DNA of 64,000 nt. Source: an uncultured Clostridia bacterium. GTDB taxonomy: Bacteria; Bacillota; Clostridia; Christensenellales; Aristaeellaceae. Below are positions 25,521 to 32,950 of this stretch, in pieces (the first letter of the stretch is position 1; the number at the start of each line of letters is the position of its first letter). A model generated the notes under the pieces. The model was not told where the DNA came from. It saw nothing but the letters and a program-made list of their open reading frames with translations, and did not search any database. A program made the position numbers and the translations under genes. Location of the stretch: assembly GCA_934632155.1 (NCBI GenBank), contig CAKTXZ010000001.1:62001-126000 (forward strand), read 5' to 3'.

Positions 25521-26682
25521 GCGCTGCGCTGCGCTGGCGGTTTGCGCGCTGCTGATTGCGCTGTGCGTGTGGCAGGTATGGAGCGTCGACGACGGCATGC
25601 AGTACGTCATCCTTGCGCCGGCCGAGCCGGAGCGCGACCCTGAGCATCCGGAGCCTACGCGCCTGTCCAAGGCGATAACCAAACTCGGGCAGATGATGGA
25701 CGGTCGTGAGACCGTATATTCAGCGTGGGCGCTGGCCGCGCAGCGCGAGGAAACGCAGCTTGCCGGACGCAGCGCACAGTCGCAGTCCGCGCGCCTGTGC
25801 GGCCTATACGGCGATCAGGCGGCGCTTCCGGCGCAGTTTGTTTCCTCCGGGCGGCTTTTGTATGAGGAGGAGCTGGAAGCCGGTGAAAATGTGATGCTGC
25901 TGACGGAGGGACTGGCGATTGCCATCTTCCGTACGGGCGAACCGATCGACCGTGAGGTTTTGATCGGCGAGACCGCTTTCCGTGTGGTCGGCGTGCTGCG
26001 GCATACGCGTATGCCCGGCGAGCACGATGAATACGCCGCGTATGTTCCGCTTGCGGCGTTGGAGAAAATGGGCTGGCAGGCGGAAACGCTGACCGTGTCC
26101 GCGCGTCCCGTTGCGGGCGCGGGCGCGGCGGCGCAGTTCAAAAGCGATATGCAAGCGTGGCAGGCGGGCGGAGATATCCATTTGCTTTCCAAGGAACGCT
26201 CCCGCGCGCTGCTGCCGGTGCGAACGCTGCTTACCGCCTGCGGCCTGTGCGCGCTGGGGGCGCTGATGCGGAAATATAAGCGGCTGGCGCTGCGCCTGCT
26301 GGACGATTATCGGCAGCGCCTGAAGCGTTGCTTTGCGGCGCAGCTCGCGCCGCGGCTGGCGGCGTATATCGTGCTGACGCTGCTTTGCGGCGCGGGCGTG
26401 CTGGCGGCGCTGTACGGCCTGGTGCAGTTCGCGCTCGCGCCGGTGTATATTTTTCCGGAATGGGTGCCCGCCGTGCCGGTGGAGATCGGCGAAATCATCA
26501 AAACCTTCTGGAGCAATCAAACCGCCGCCAACCGCGCCGTTTCGCTGCGCACACCCGAGGCGCTGACGCTGACCTTCTATCGCCATGCGCTGCTGGGGCT
26601 TTGCACGCTGTGCGCGCTGATGCTGAGCAAATGGTATGGCGAAGTGAAGCGCAGCCTCCGCCGGAAAGGGAAGACGGCGTAA
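25510..26682 (+). CDS. Membrane protein with MacB/FtsX-type extracytoplasmic core
   Basis: 390 residues. A signal-anchor (ALAVCALLIALCVWQVWSV) is followed by an extracytoplasmic region with MacB periplasmic-core hallmarks: FVSSGRLLYEEELEAGENVMLLTEGLAIAIFRTGEPI and FRVVGVLRH (about 120-165). Three further hydrophobic segments follow (LLTACGLCALGALMRKY, YIVLTLLCGAGVLAALYGLVQFAL, YRHALLGLCTLCALMLSKW). Unlike MacB it lacks an ATPase domain and the canonical FtsX helix arrangement. Probably works with the HlyD-like protein encoded just before it. Function unknown. Confidence 0.75.
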   Translation: MWIKRCAALAVCALLIALCVWQVWSVDDGMQYVILAPAEPERDPEHPEPTRLSKAITKLGQMMDGRETVYSAWALAAQREETQLAGRSAQSQSARLCGLYGDQAALPAQFVSSGRLLYEEELEAGENVMLLTEGLAIAIFRTGEPIDREVLIGETAFRVVGVLRHTRMPGEHDEYAAYVPLAALEKMGWQAETLTVSARPVAGAGAAAQFKSDMQAWQAGGDIHLLSKERSRALLPVRTLLTACGLCALGALMRKYKRLALRLLDDYRQRLKRCFAAQLAPRLAAYIVLTLLCGAGVLAALYGLVQFALAPVYIFPEWVPAVPVEIGEIIKTFWSNQTAANRAVSLRTPEALTLTFYRHALLGLCTLCALMLSKWYGEVKRSLRRKGKTA

Positions 26683-26739
26683 GCGGCGGCATGACCCGGC
26701 CGCGCCCGCTTAAAGCAGTTTGATGAAATAAATAGAAGG

Positions 26740-26780
26740 GCTCCGATGCTTAGGCCAACAGCCTGCAGATCGGAGCTTTT
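26740..26780 (+). terminator. Terminator of the binding-protein/permease/adaptor operon
   Basis: Arms GCTCCGAT (26740-26747) and ATCGGAGC (26769-26776) followed by TTTT; a short AGGC/GCCT pair lies inside the loop. The rest of 26683-26907 holds no gene. Confidence 0.8.
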
Positions 26781-26907
26781 GCTTTGCCGCTTCGCCGTCC
26801 CGCGTTTTTTTCGCGGAACGAGTGCTTTCGGCAGGCGGAATTTTTTCCAAACCGGCGAGAAAAAGCGCCTCGGGCGTTATCAAGCGGGCTTTTGCAGGCC
26901 CCGCGTC

Positions 26908-28197
26908 TCATTCGCCCCGGCGTTTGAGCTTCGCCTCGTGCCCCTGATCGCTGGGGGTGTAGTAACGCGCGTCGCGGCGGTCGTCGGGCAGGTACTGCTG
27001 CGCCACCCAATGGCCGGGATAGTCGTGGGGATAAAGGTATTCGCTGCCTGTTTTAACGCCCAGCCGTTCGTTGCCGTGATAGGAGGCGTCGCGCAGATGC
27101 GGCGGCACGGGGCCGAACCCGCCCTTTTCTGCGTCCGCCATGGCCGCGTCGATCGCCATGACCACGGAATTGGATTTGGGGCTGGTGCATACGGCCAGAA
27201 TCGCCTGCGTCAGCGGCAGCCTGGCTTCCGGCATGCCGATCATTTCCAGCGCCTGCCCGGCGGCGACGGCCTGCAGCATCGCGATGGGATTGGCCAGCCC
27301 AACGTCCTCGCTGGCATGCGCGATGATGCGCCGCGCCAACATGCGCGGATCCGCGCCCGCATAGAGCAGCCGGGAAAACCATAAAAGCGCCGCGTCGCAG
27401 TCGCCCCCGCGCAGGGATTTGCAAAACGCGGACAGCATGTCGTAAAACAGCGTATCGTCACAGCGGACGATGGGCTTCTGGATGCTTTCCTCCGCGATGG
27501 GGAGGGTAATATGCACGCGGCCGCCCACCGTCGGCGTAGTCAGCGCGGCCAGCTCCAGCGCGTTGAGCGCTGTGCGGACGTCGCCGTTGGCCACATGCGC
27601 GATGTGGTGCAGCGCGTCCTCATCCAGATCCACGTGCATGGCGCCCAGTCCGCGCTCCTGATCCTGAACCGCGCGAAGCAGCGCCTGCTCCACATCCGCG
27701 TTTGACAGGGGCTCGAACGCGAACACCCGGCACCGGCTGACGATGGCGGGCGTCATGGAAATCATGGGGTTTTCGGTTGTCGAGCCAATGAAGCGAATCA
27801 GCCCGCTTTCCATGGCGGGAAGAATGGAATCCGACTGCGCCTTGCTCCAGCGGTGGCATTCGTCCAGCAGCAGGTAGGTCGGCCGGCCGTACATGGCGCG
27901 CCGATCCGCCGCCTTTTTCAATTCCTCCCGTACGTCCGCCACGCCGCTGGTCACGGCGTTCATTTTCACAAAGGCGGCGTTGGTCTGACGCGCGATGATG
28001 CTGGCCAGCGTTGTTTTTCCGCAGCCCGGCGGGCCGTAAAAAATGGAGGACGTCAGCCTGTCCGCCTCGATGGCGCGGCGCAGCAGCCGTCCCTTGCCTA
28101 CGATTTGCTCCTGCCCGAAAAACTCGTCCAGCGTGCGCGGACGCATTCTGTCCGCCAGCGGCGCGTTGGCGTTTTCATTCTGTTCGAAAAGCGTCAT
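26908..28197 (-). CDS. rarA: Replication-associated recombination protein A (MgsA/RarA)
   Basis: 429 residues of the AAA+ clamp-loader-like family. Motifs: RPRTLDEFFGQEQIVG (about 18-33), Walker A GPPGCGKTTLA, Walker B-like YLLLDECHRWSK (DExH variant as in RarA), sensor GSTTENPMISMTPAIVSRC, and the C-terminal tetramerisation domain with DVGLANPIAMLQAVAAGQA. The C-terminus GHWVAQQYLPDDRRDARYY is typical. It acts at stalled forks. ATG overlaps the end of the nitroreductase gene (ATGA). Confidence 0.96.
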   Translation of the reverse strand: MTLFEQNENANAPLADRMRPRTLDEFFGQEQIVGKGRLLRRAIEADRLTSSIFYGPPGCGKTTLASIIARQTNAAFVKMNAVTSGVADVREELKKAADRRAMYGRPTYLLLDECHRWSKAQSDSILPAMESGLIRFIGSTTENPMISMTPAIVSRCRVFAFEPLSNADVEQALLRAVQDQERGLGAMHVDLDEDALHHIAHVANGDVRTALNALELAALTTPTVGGRVHITLPIAEESIQKPIVRCDDTLFYDMLSAFCKSLRGGDCDAALLWFSRLLYAGADPRMLARRIIAHASEDVGLANPIAMLQAVAAGQALEMIGMPEARLPLTQAILAVCTSPKSNSVVMAIDAAMADAEKGGFGPVPPHLRDASYHGNERLGVKTGSEYLYPHDYPGHWVAQQYLPDDRRDARYYTPSDQGHEAKLKRRGE

Positions 28198-28946
28198 AGC
28201 CTGTCTTCCGCGATCAGCGCGGCAATCTCCCTTCCTTCGCCCCAGCGCAGAACGTGGGCCTTATCGCCTACGCCCAGGGACATGTGCATTAGCGCGATGC
28301 CCATGTCCAGCGGCCCGCCGAAGCCTGCGCGCTTCAGAAGCAGCGTGCGGCCCGCAAAGGCGATGCGCCACGGCTGCAGGTTCATGGCCGAGGGCGCGCG
28401 GCGCACGCATTCCGCCGCGTGGTACGCCCAAAGCGGCCATGCGGTCGGGTCGCCCACGCAGATCTGGCTCAACGCCTTCCGCTTCATCAGCCGCTGCTCC
28501 TCGCCCGGCACGCCCAGCGGCATAATGGCCGCTACGCGCTCGTTCGCGGCGACGTCCACCGTCAGGCCGCGGCGCTTGAAGGAGGCCTGCCAGCATGTTC
28601 CCAGTCCCAGCGAAACGGTCTCCAGCACAAAGGCTTCGCCGCTCACGCCCGCGTGCAGGTATGCGCGCTCTGCGTCCTCGTCCACAATCAGCGCGGCGTA
28701 GCGATTGGTTCCGGTCACGCCGGGCGTCAGCGGAAATTTGAAAAACAGCTTTTCCGGGCAGCATTCGTCCATTGCGATGCGTACGCCCGGAAGACATACC
28801 CGCTCGGCCGCATAATGCAGGGCGCTTCTTTGCGCTGCGTCCGGCGTGCCCGAAAACGTGCGAACGCTGTAGCGATGGGGAACCGCCTCCAGAAAACGCG
28901 CCCTTTGCGCAGGCGCGAAAAAGCCGTTCAATGCGCATGCTTCCAT
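28194..28946 (-). CDS. Nitroreductase-family FMN protein
   Basis: 250 residues. FLEAVPHRYSVRTFSG near residue 18 is the FMN-binding N-terminal motif and RRAPSAMNLQPWRIAF (about 185-200) the second FMN/partner motif. The N-terminal extension and overall length match the duplicated TM1586-like nitroreductases common in Firmicutes. Substrate unknown. Co-transcribed with rarA (4-base overlap). Confidence 0.85.
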   Translation of the reverse strand: MEACALNGFFAPAQRARFLEAVPHRYSVRTFSGTPDAAQRSALHYAAERVCLPGVRIAMDECCPEKLFFKFPLTPGVTGTNRYAALIVDEDAERAYLHAGVSGEAFVLETVSLGLGTCWQASFKRRGLTVDVAANERVAAIMPLGVPGEEQRLMKRKALSQICVGDPTAWPLWAYHAAECVRRAPSAMNLQPWRIAFAGRTLLLKRAGFGGPLDMGIALMHMSLGVGDKAHVLRWGEGREIAALIAEDRL

Positions 28947-28972
28947 GCAGATTCACGCTCCCATGTATCTTG

Positions 28973-28994
28973 AAAAAACGCAATAAGCTGCGTT
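28973..28994 (-). terminator. Short terminator after the flippase gene
   Basis: Minus strand: AACGCA, 6-base loop, TGCGTT, then TTTT. It lies 14 bases after the stop of the flippase gene and just before the nitroreductase leader. Confidence 0.6.
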
Positions 28995-29007
28995 TGGGTA
29001 CAGTGTA

Positions 29008-30324
29008 TCACGCCTCCCTCAACCCGTCAACCGGCATTTTGCCGCATGGCCGCGTATCGCGGCATAAAAAAGAAAAAACGCTGCATAAAAGCGACAGCGC
29101 GTGCCCTGCCAGGCTGGCCATTCCCGCGCCGGTAATGCCGCTGTTCGGCGTCCACAGCCAGGTGCACAGCAGCGTCGCCGCCGCGCCCAGCAGGGAGGCC
29201 AGCAGCGTTTTTTTCTGCAGTCCCAGCCCTGTCATAACGCCCGAGAGCGCCTGCTGAAGCGGCATCAGCACCGCCAGCGGGCACATACGCCGCAAAAGCG
29301 CCGCCGCCTCCGGCGTGCGGTAGAGACGCACGGCGATTGTCGGAGCCAGCGCGTAGAGCCCGGCCGCGCAGAGGAGGCCGACCGCAAGCGAGCAGCCTGC
29401 CAGCCGCAGCGCCAGACGGTTTTCCGCGCGCGCGCCGCGGCATTTGGCCGCAGCCGGGCCGCCCACCGTGCCCAGCGCGCCCGCCAGCATGCCCGGCAAA
29501 AGCAGCAGCGGCGTTACCATGCCGCTCAGCATGCCCAGCGCGCGCATCGCCGCGCCGTGCTCCATCCCGCCGGCCGCCAGCCGCAGGGGAATGAGCACGC
29601 TGCAAAGCGCGCGCAGCCCCGTATGGCTCAGACGTGACGCCGTCAGCGGCAGCGCCAGCCGCGTCAGCCTTTTTCGGATGGGCGGCAGACGAGCCGGATC
29701 GACCCGCGCGGCGCTTCCCTTTCCAAAGTGCATGACCACCGCCAGCCCGCACGCTTCGCCGACGGCCAGCGCGAGCGCCGGAGAGGCCGCTCGCCCCGCT
29801 ACGCCCAGCGTCGGGAGACGCAAAAGCAGCGTCAGCGTAATTGCCAGCCGCGCCAGCTGCTCGGCCAATTCGCTCAGCATCGGCGGCCACGCGTTGCCAA
29901 CGCCGAAGAAATAGCCGTCGTACACGCTGGAAAGCGCGACGACGGCCACCGACGGGGCCAGCAGCAAAAGCGAAGGCAGCGTGCGCGCGTCGCCCAGCAG
30001 CCGGGAGAGCAGGGGCGACAGCGCCAGCAGCAGCCCGGAAATCAACAGCCCCGACCGCAGCGCCAGTCCGCGCCCCGCCTGCAGTACGGCATGACGGTTC
30101 TGCTCCGTCGCCCGGGCGCACACGCGGCTGACTGCGCCGGGCAATCCTGCCGCCGCCGCCGTCAGCGCCGCCATATGCGCCGAGGCCGCAAGCTCCATTA
30201 CGCCCACGGCCTCTGCGCCCAGCAGCCGCGTGACCGCCAGCCGCATGCCGAACCCCAGCATGCGCACCGCGGCGTTCCCGCCCGCCGTAACCGCCGCCTG
30301 CCGCCTGAGACTTTGCTCCTTCAT
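29008..30324 (-). CDS. Oligosaccharide flippase, MurJ/SpoVB-like (MOP superfamily)
   Basis: 438 residues with about 12-14 hydrophobic segments spread along the length. The start LRRQAAVTAGGNAAVRMLGFGMRLAVTRLLGAEAVGVMEL is typical of stage V sporulation protein B / polysaccharide-exporter proteins. ATG 30324 lies six bases after a GGGGGG stretch; ATG 30330 abuts it. It would flip lipid-linked precursors across the membrane. No terminator separates it from the phage-like operon upstream, so late transcripts of that operon could run into it. Confidence 0.85.
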   Translation of the reverse strand: MKEQSLRRQAAVTAGGNAAVRMLGFGMRLAVTRLLGAEAVGVMELAASAHMAALTAAAAGLPGAVSRVCARATEQNRHAVLQAGRGLALRSGLLISGLLLALSPLLSRLLGDARTLPSLLLLAPSVAVVALSSVYDGYFFGVGNAWPPMLSELAEQLARLAITLTLLLRLPTLGVAGRAASPALALAVGEACGLAVVMHFGKGSAARVDPARLPPIRKRLTRLALPLTASRLSHTGLRALCSVLIPLRLAAGGMEHGAAMRALGMLSGMVTPLLLLPGMLAGALGTVGGPAAAKCRGARAENRLALRLAGCSLAVGLLCAAGLYALAPTIAVRLYRTPEAAALLRRMCPLAVLMPLQQALSGVMTGLGLQKKTLLASLLGAAATLLCTWLWTPNSGITGAGMASLAGHALSLLCSVFSFLCRDTRPCGKMPVDGLREA

Positions 30325-30389
30325 GCGCATCCCCCCGCTTCACGGCATTGTATGACGCGCCGACGGCGGATATGAGACGCGCTGTCCGC

Positions 30390-30698
30390 TTATTCCGCGT
30401 TCGCAGCCCGCCATTCCCGCAGGCGCTTCCACAGATCATACAGGAAATCAGCGCCGCGCCCGATGGCGACGCCCGTCAGGACGTAGAGAACGTGGGCGAT
30501 AAACGCCGGGCATTCCAGCGCTGCGACGCTGTCCAGCATGTTGATTTTGCATACCACGGCCAGCAGCACGCCCAGCCCCATCGATACGTATTCGGCGACG
30601 GTGAAGCGTTCGCCCTCCCGCGTCCAGATGGGCTTAACGGCGTTGACGACCGCCTCGACGAACAGGGCGATCAGCATCATGTCGGTAATTGGAAGCAT
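30390..30698 (-). CDS. Holin-like small membrane protein, last gene of the phage-type cluster
   Basis: 102 residues: three hydrophobic stretches (MLPITDMMLIALFVEAVVNAV, VSMGLGVLLAVVCKINML, FIAHVLYVLTGVAIGRGADFL) and a charged C-terminal tail (YDLWKRLREWRAANAE). Size, topology and position after an endolysin gene fit a holin, which would permeabilise the membrane for lysis. No exact family was recognised. Confidence 0.7.
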   Translation of the reverse strand: MLPITDMMLIALFVEAVVNAVKPIWTREGERFTVAEYVSMGLGVLLAVVCKINMLDSVAALECPAFIAHVLYVLTGVAIGRGADFLYDLWKRLREWRAANAE

Positions 30699-30717
30699 GA
30701 CCTTTCACATCCTTTCT

Positions 30718-31101
30718 TTATTGCGGCAGCGTCCGCCGCGGCTTGTCCTCCAGCGCCAGAATATCCTGCTCGTAGTGCGCCGAGAGATGGTTGCGCCCCT
30801 TGCTGTGGTAGGATTTGTACATGCTGCAGAGCTGCGCCTTCTTGGAGGTGGGGCACCAGCCCTGCGTCGTATAAAAATCGTGCGCCTGCGAAAGCCGCTC
30901 ATACTGCAGATCGGCGATATCGTCCTCAATGCCGTTCAGCTTTTTCAGCACGGTTTCTCGGAACTTGGCCTGCTCTTGCCTTTCCGTTCTTCGCGCGGCG
31001 ACGCGGCGCTTGACAGGCCTGATCAGCGTGATGGTCAGCAGCGTCAACACCGCCGAAACGGACGCGGCCGCCTTGCCGGCGTCGTTAATCCATTGCTCCA
31101 T
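30718..31101 (-). CDS. Small phage protein with N-terminal helix (possible second holin or anti-holin)
   Basis: 127 residues. The N-terminus MEQWINDAGKAAASVSAVLTLLTITLIRPV contains one membrane segment, followed by a short coiled coil and a conserved-looking region (AHDFYTTQGWCPTSKKAQL ... HYEQDILALED). Similar small proteins occur in lysis cassettes of clostridial phages. It overlaps the end of the endolysin gene by 17 bases. Confidence 0.65.
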   Translation of the reverse strand: MEQWINDAGKAAASVSAVLTLLTITLIRPVKRRVAARRTERQEQAKFRETVLKKLNGIEDDIADLQYERLSQAHDFYTTQGWCPTSKKAQLCSMYKSYHSKGRNHLSAHYEQDILALEDKPRRTLPQ

Positions 31102-31777
31102 TGCGCGCCTCCTTCAACCATCGGTCAAGCCGCGTGCAGGCGGTCGCCAGCGTTTCGCGCAGCGCTTCCAGCTTTTCGCGGCTGATTGCAAGGGTCTGCG
31201 CCGCATCGCCGCCCTGCGCGTCCGTTTTCCCTTCCTCCTGCGCTTCATACAAACCCATCGGGACGCCGTAATGCGTGAAGCGTCCGTATTCCTCCAGACC
31301 CTCGCGTACCACGCCGTAGTCGTGCCCTTTTGCGTGCACGACGGTTCCATCTCCTAGGTATACGCCCACGTGCCCCATCACCTTCGCGCTGTCCCGCCGG
31401 AAGACAAGGCACATTTTCTCGCGCGGCATGCCGGAAATTTCGCCCTTTTCCGCCCATGCTGTTTTGTTCCATTGGCTCGTTGCGCCGGATACCAGCTTAA
31501 TGCCGATCGCGTCCATGCACCAGCGCGTGAGCTGCGCGCAGTCATACGCGCGCTTTCCGGTTCCCGCCGTTTCGTCGTAGTATCGGCACCCCTTGCAGTG
31601 ATTCGCCGCGCCGCGCATGCGCGGGCAATTCGCCTTGATCTTGGCCGCGCTGCCCGGATACTGCGCCGCCCGCGCCTTACGGTACGCCACTGTGCAGAAT
31701 TGCCCTGTGCCGCCCATCAGGTACGGGTTGCCCACGCGCGACAGAAGCCACGCGCGGGCGGAATCCACTTTGTTCAT
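31085..31777 (-). CDS. NlpC/P60-family endolysin
   Basis: 230 residues from ATG 31777 behind GAGGAGG. Catalytic residues of the NlpC/P60 fold are in place: Cys80 in RAYDCAQLTRW, His136 in VMGHVGVYLGDG and a further polar position at His148 in VVHAKGH. A cysteine-rich insertion (CPRMRGAANHCKGCRYYDE, about 51-69) precedes the active site. The C-terminal 40 residues are helical. It would cleave peptidoglycan peptides for host lysis. No signal peptide, consistent with holin-dependent release. Confidence 0.9.
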   Translation of the reverse strand: MNKVDSARAWLLSRVGNPYLMGGTGQFCTVAYRKARAAQYPGSAAKIKANCPRMRGAANHCKGCRYYDETAGTGKRAYDCAQLTRWCMDAIGIKLVSGATSQWNKTAWAEKGEISGMPREKMCLVFRRDSAKVMGHVGVYLGDGTVVHAKGHDYGVVREGLEEYGRFTHYGVPMGLYEAQEEGKTDAQGGDAAQTLAISREKLEALRETLATACTRLDRWLKEARNGAMD

Positions 31778-32094
31778 GTTGGTTCCTCCTCTTGCATGCT
31801 CTCGCCTTGCAGGGAAGACGCGCCGCTTTGCTCCCGGGCGTGGAGCGTGCGCAGCGCCTCCTCCAGCGCGCGCCGCGCCTGCGTCAAAAGCGCCGTGCCG
31901 TCCACAAGCCGCCATGTCGCCTCGGCGCGCTGCATGGCTTCGCCCCAGCCCGGCAGCGCGTATACCACGCCGTCGGCGCAAAAGCCCTGCGCGGCGGATG
32001 CGCCGCATGGTGCGAAAAAGCCGTTTGATTGCCGCAGCACGGGCGTTACCGTGTTTGCATAGCCTTCGCCCTTTGGATGATCGATCCGATACAT
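31774..32094 (-). CDS. Phage-cluster protein of unknown function
   Basis: 106 residues from ATG 32094 with GGAGG eight bases upstream. The sequence (MYRIDHPKGEGYANTVTPV ... GWGEAMQRAEATWRLVDG ... ALEEALRTLHAREQ) has a short beta-like N-terminus and a helical C-terminus. Its TGA overlaps the endolysin ATG (ATGA). Position after tail-fibre genes suggests a virion or tail accessory role. Confidence 0.6.
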   Translation of the reverse strand: MYRIDHPKGEGYANTVTPVLRQSNGFFAPCGASAAQGFCADGVVYALPGWGEAMQRAEATWRLVDGTALLTQARRALEEALRTLHAREQSGASSLQGESMQEEEPT

Positions 32095-32128
32095 TTCCGC
32101 CGCCTCCGTTTCGTTTGTATTTTTCGCG

Positions 32129-32917
32129 TCAGATGCATATGACCGGCGCGACGCCGCGCGTATTGGTCGGCGAGGTGCTGCTGCTTTCCCCCTCGGCGGT
32201 GCAGATGCGCGCCACGCGGTTGGCGTTGCTCGGGCTTTCCGCGTTGCAGGTGCGCGTCCATACGCTGGCCGCGCCGCCGGAGGGCGTATAGCGCCGTTTG
32301 TCGTTTCCCGCCAGATAAAAGGCGTACTGCGCGCCGTCGCTGTATTCCGCGCTTGGGCCGAACAGCTCGGCCGAGGAGGGAATGAAAAGCACCTCGGCCA
32401 CGCTGGCCAGCGCGCCGGAGGAGACGTTGTCGTAATAGGGCACAAGCACCTGCGCCGCGGCGCTGCGAAGCGCCTCGGGCAGCTTTTGCCAAATGGAGGG
32501 CAGCGTCTGCGCGCGCACGCGCGACCTATCGCCTTCGCTTTGCGCATCCCACGATAGCCCGCTTGTTTTGGCGTCGGCGTAGGGACTGCTTTCCAGCGCC
32601 TGACGGCAGTGCAGCACGATGTTTGCCTTCTCACGGCCATAGGCCGTGTCCGCCGCATCGTAATGGTCAAACGCCGTAAGCTGCATCTGGCATGGGGAGC
32701 CGTCATAGGTAAACGGCTTCATATCGCCCAGCTGCCAGTATTCCGCGGCCTTGCCCGCCCGGCAGACGCGCGCGATATCCGCCCAGCTCATATCCGAAAG
32801 CGCCGCCTTTGCGGGCAGATCCGTCCAGACAACGCGCCCATTGAAGGTTACTTTCTTGACCGCCGCGCCGTTATAGGCGATTGCCTGCGGTCTTTTGTTT
32901 TGGTAAACAATGGCCAT
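32129..32917 (-). CDS. DUF6273-containing phage tail/fibre-associated protein
   Basis: 262 residues. The first 35 residues (MAIVYQNKRPQAIAYNGAAVKKVTFNGRVVW) resemble the strand-rich start of phage tail-associated proteins. The remainder (YWQLGDMKPFTYDG, LPSIWQKLPEALRSAAAQVLVPYYD, EVLFIPSSAELFG, YAFYLAGNDKRRYT, WTRTCN) matches the DUF6273 pattern, a lectin-like or C-type-lectin-fold-like module found in clostridial surface and phage proteins. It may recognise the recipient cell surface. Confidence 0.7.
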   Translation of the reverse strand: MAIVYQNKRPQAIAYNGAAVKKVTFNGRVVWTDLPAKAALSDMSWADIARVCRAGKAAEYWQLGDMKPFTYDGSPCQMQLTAFDHYDAADTAYGREKANIVLHCRQALESSPYADAKTSGLSWDAQSEGDRSRVRAQTLPSIWQKLPEALRSAAAQVLVPYYDNVSSGALASVAEVLFIPSSAELFGPSAEYSDGAQYAFYLAGNDKRRYTPSGGAASVWTRTCNAESPSNANRVARICTAEGESSSTSPTNTRGVAPVICI

Positions 32918-32950
32918 TTTGTTTTTCCGCCTTTCGTTTGCGCCAAACGT

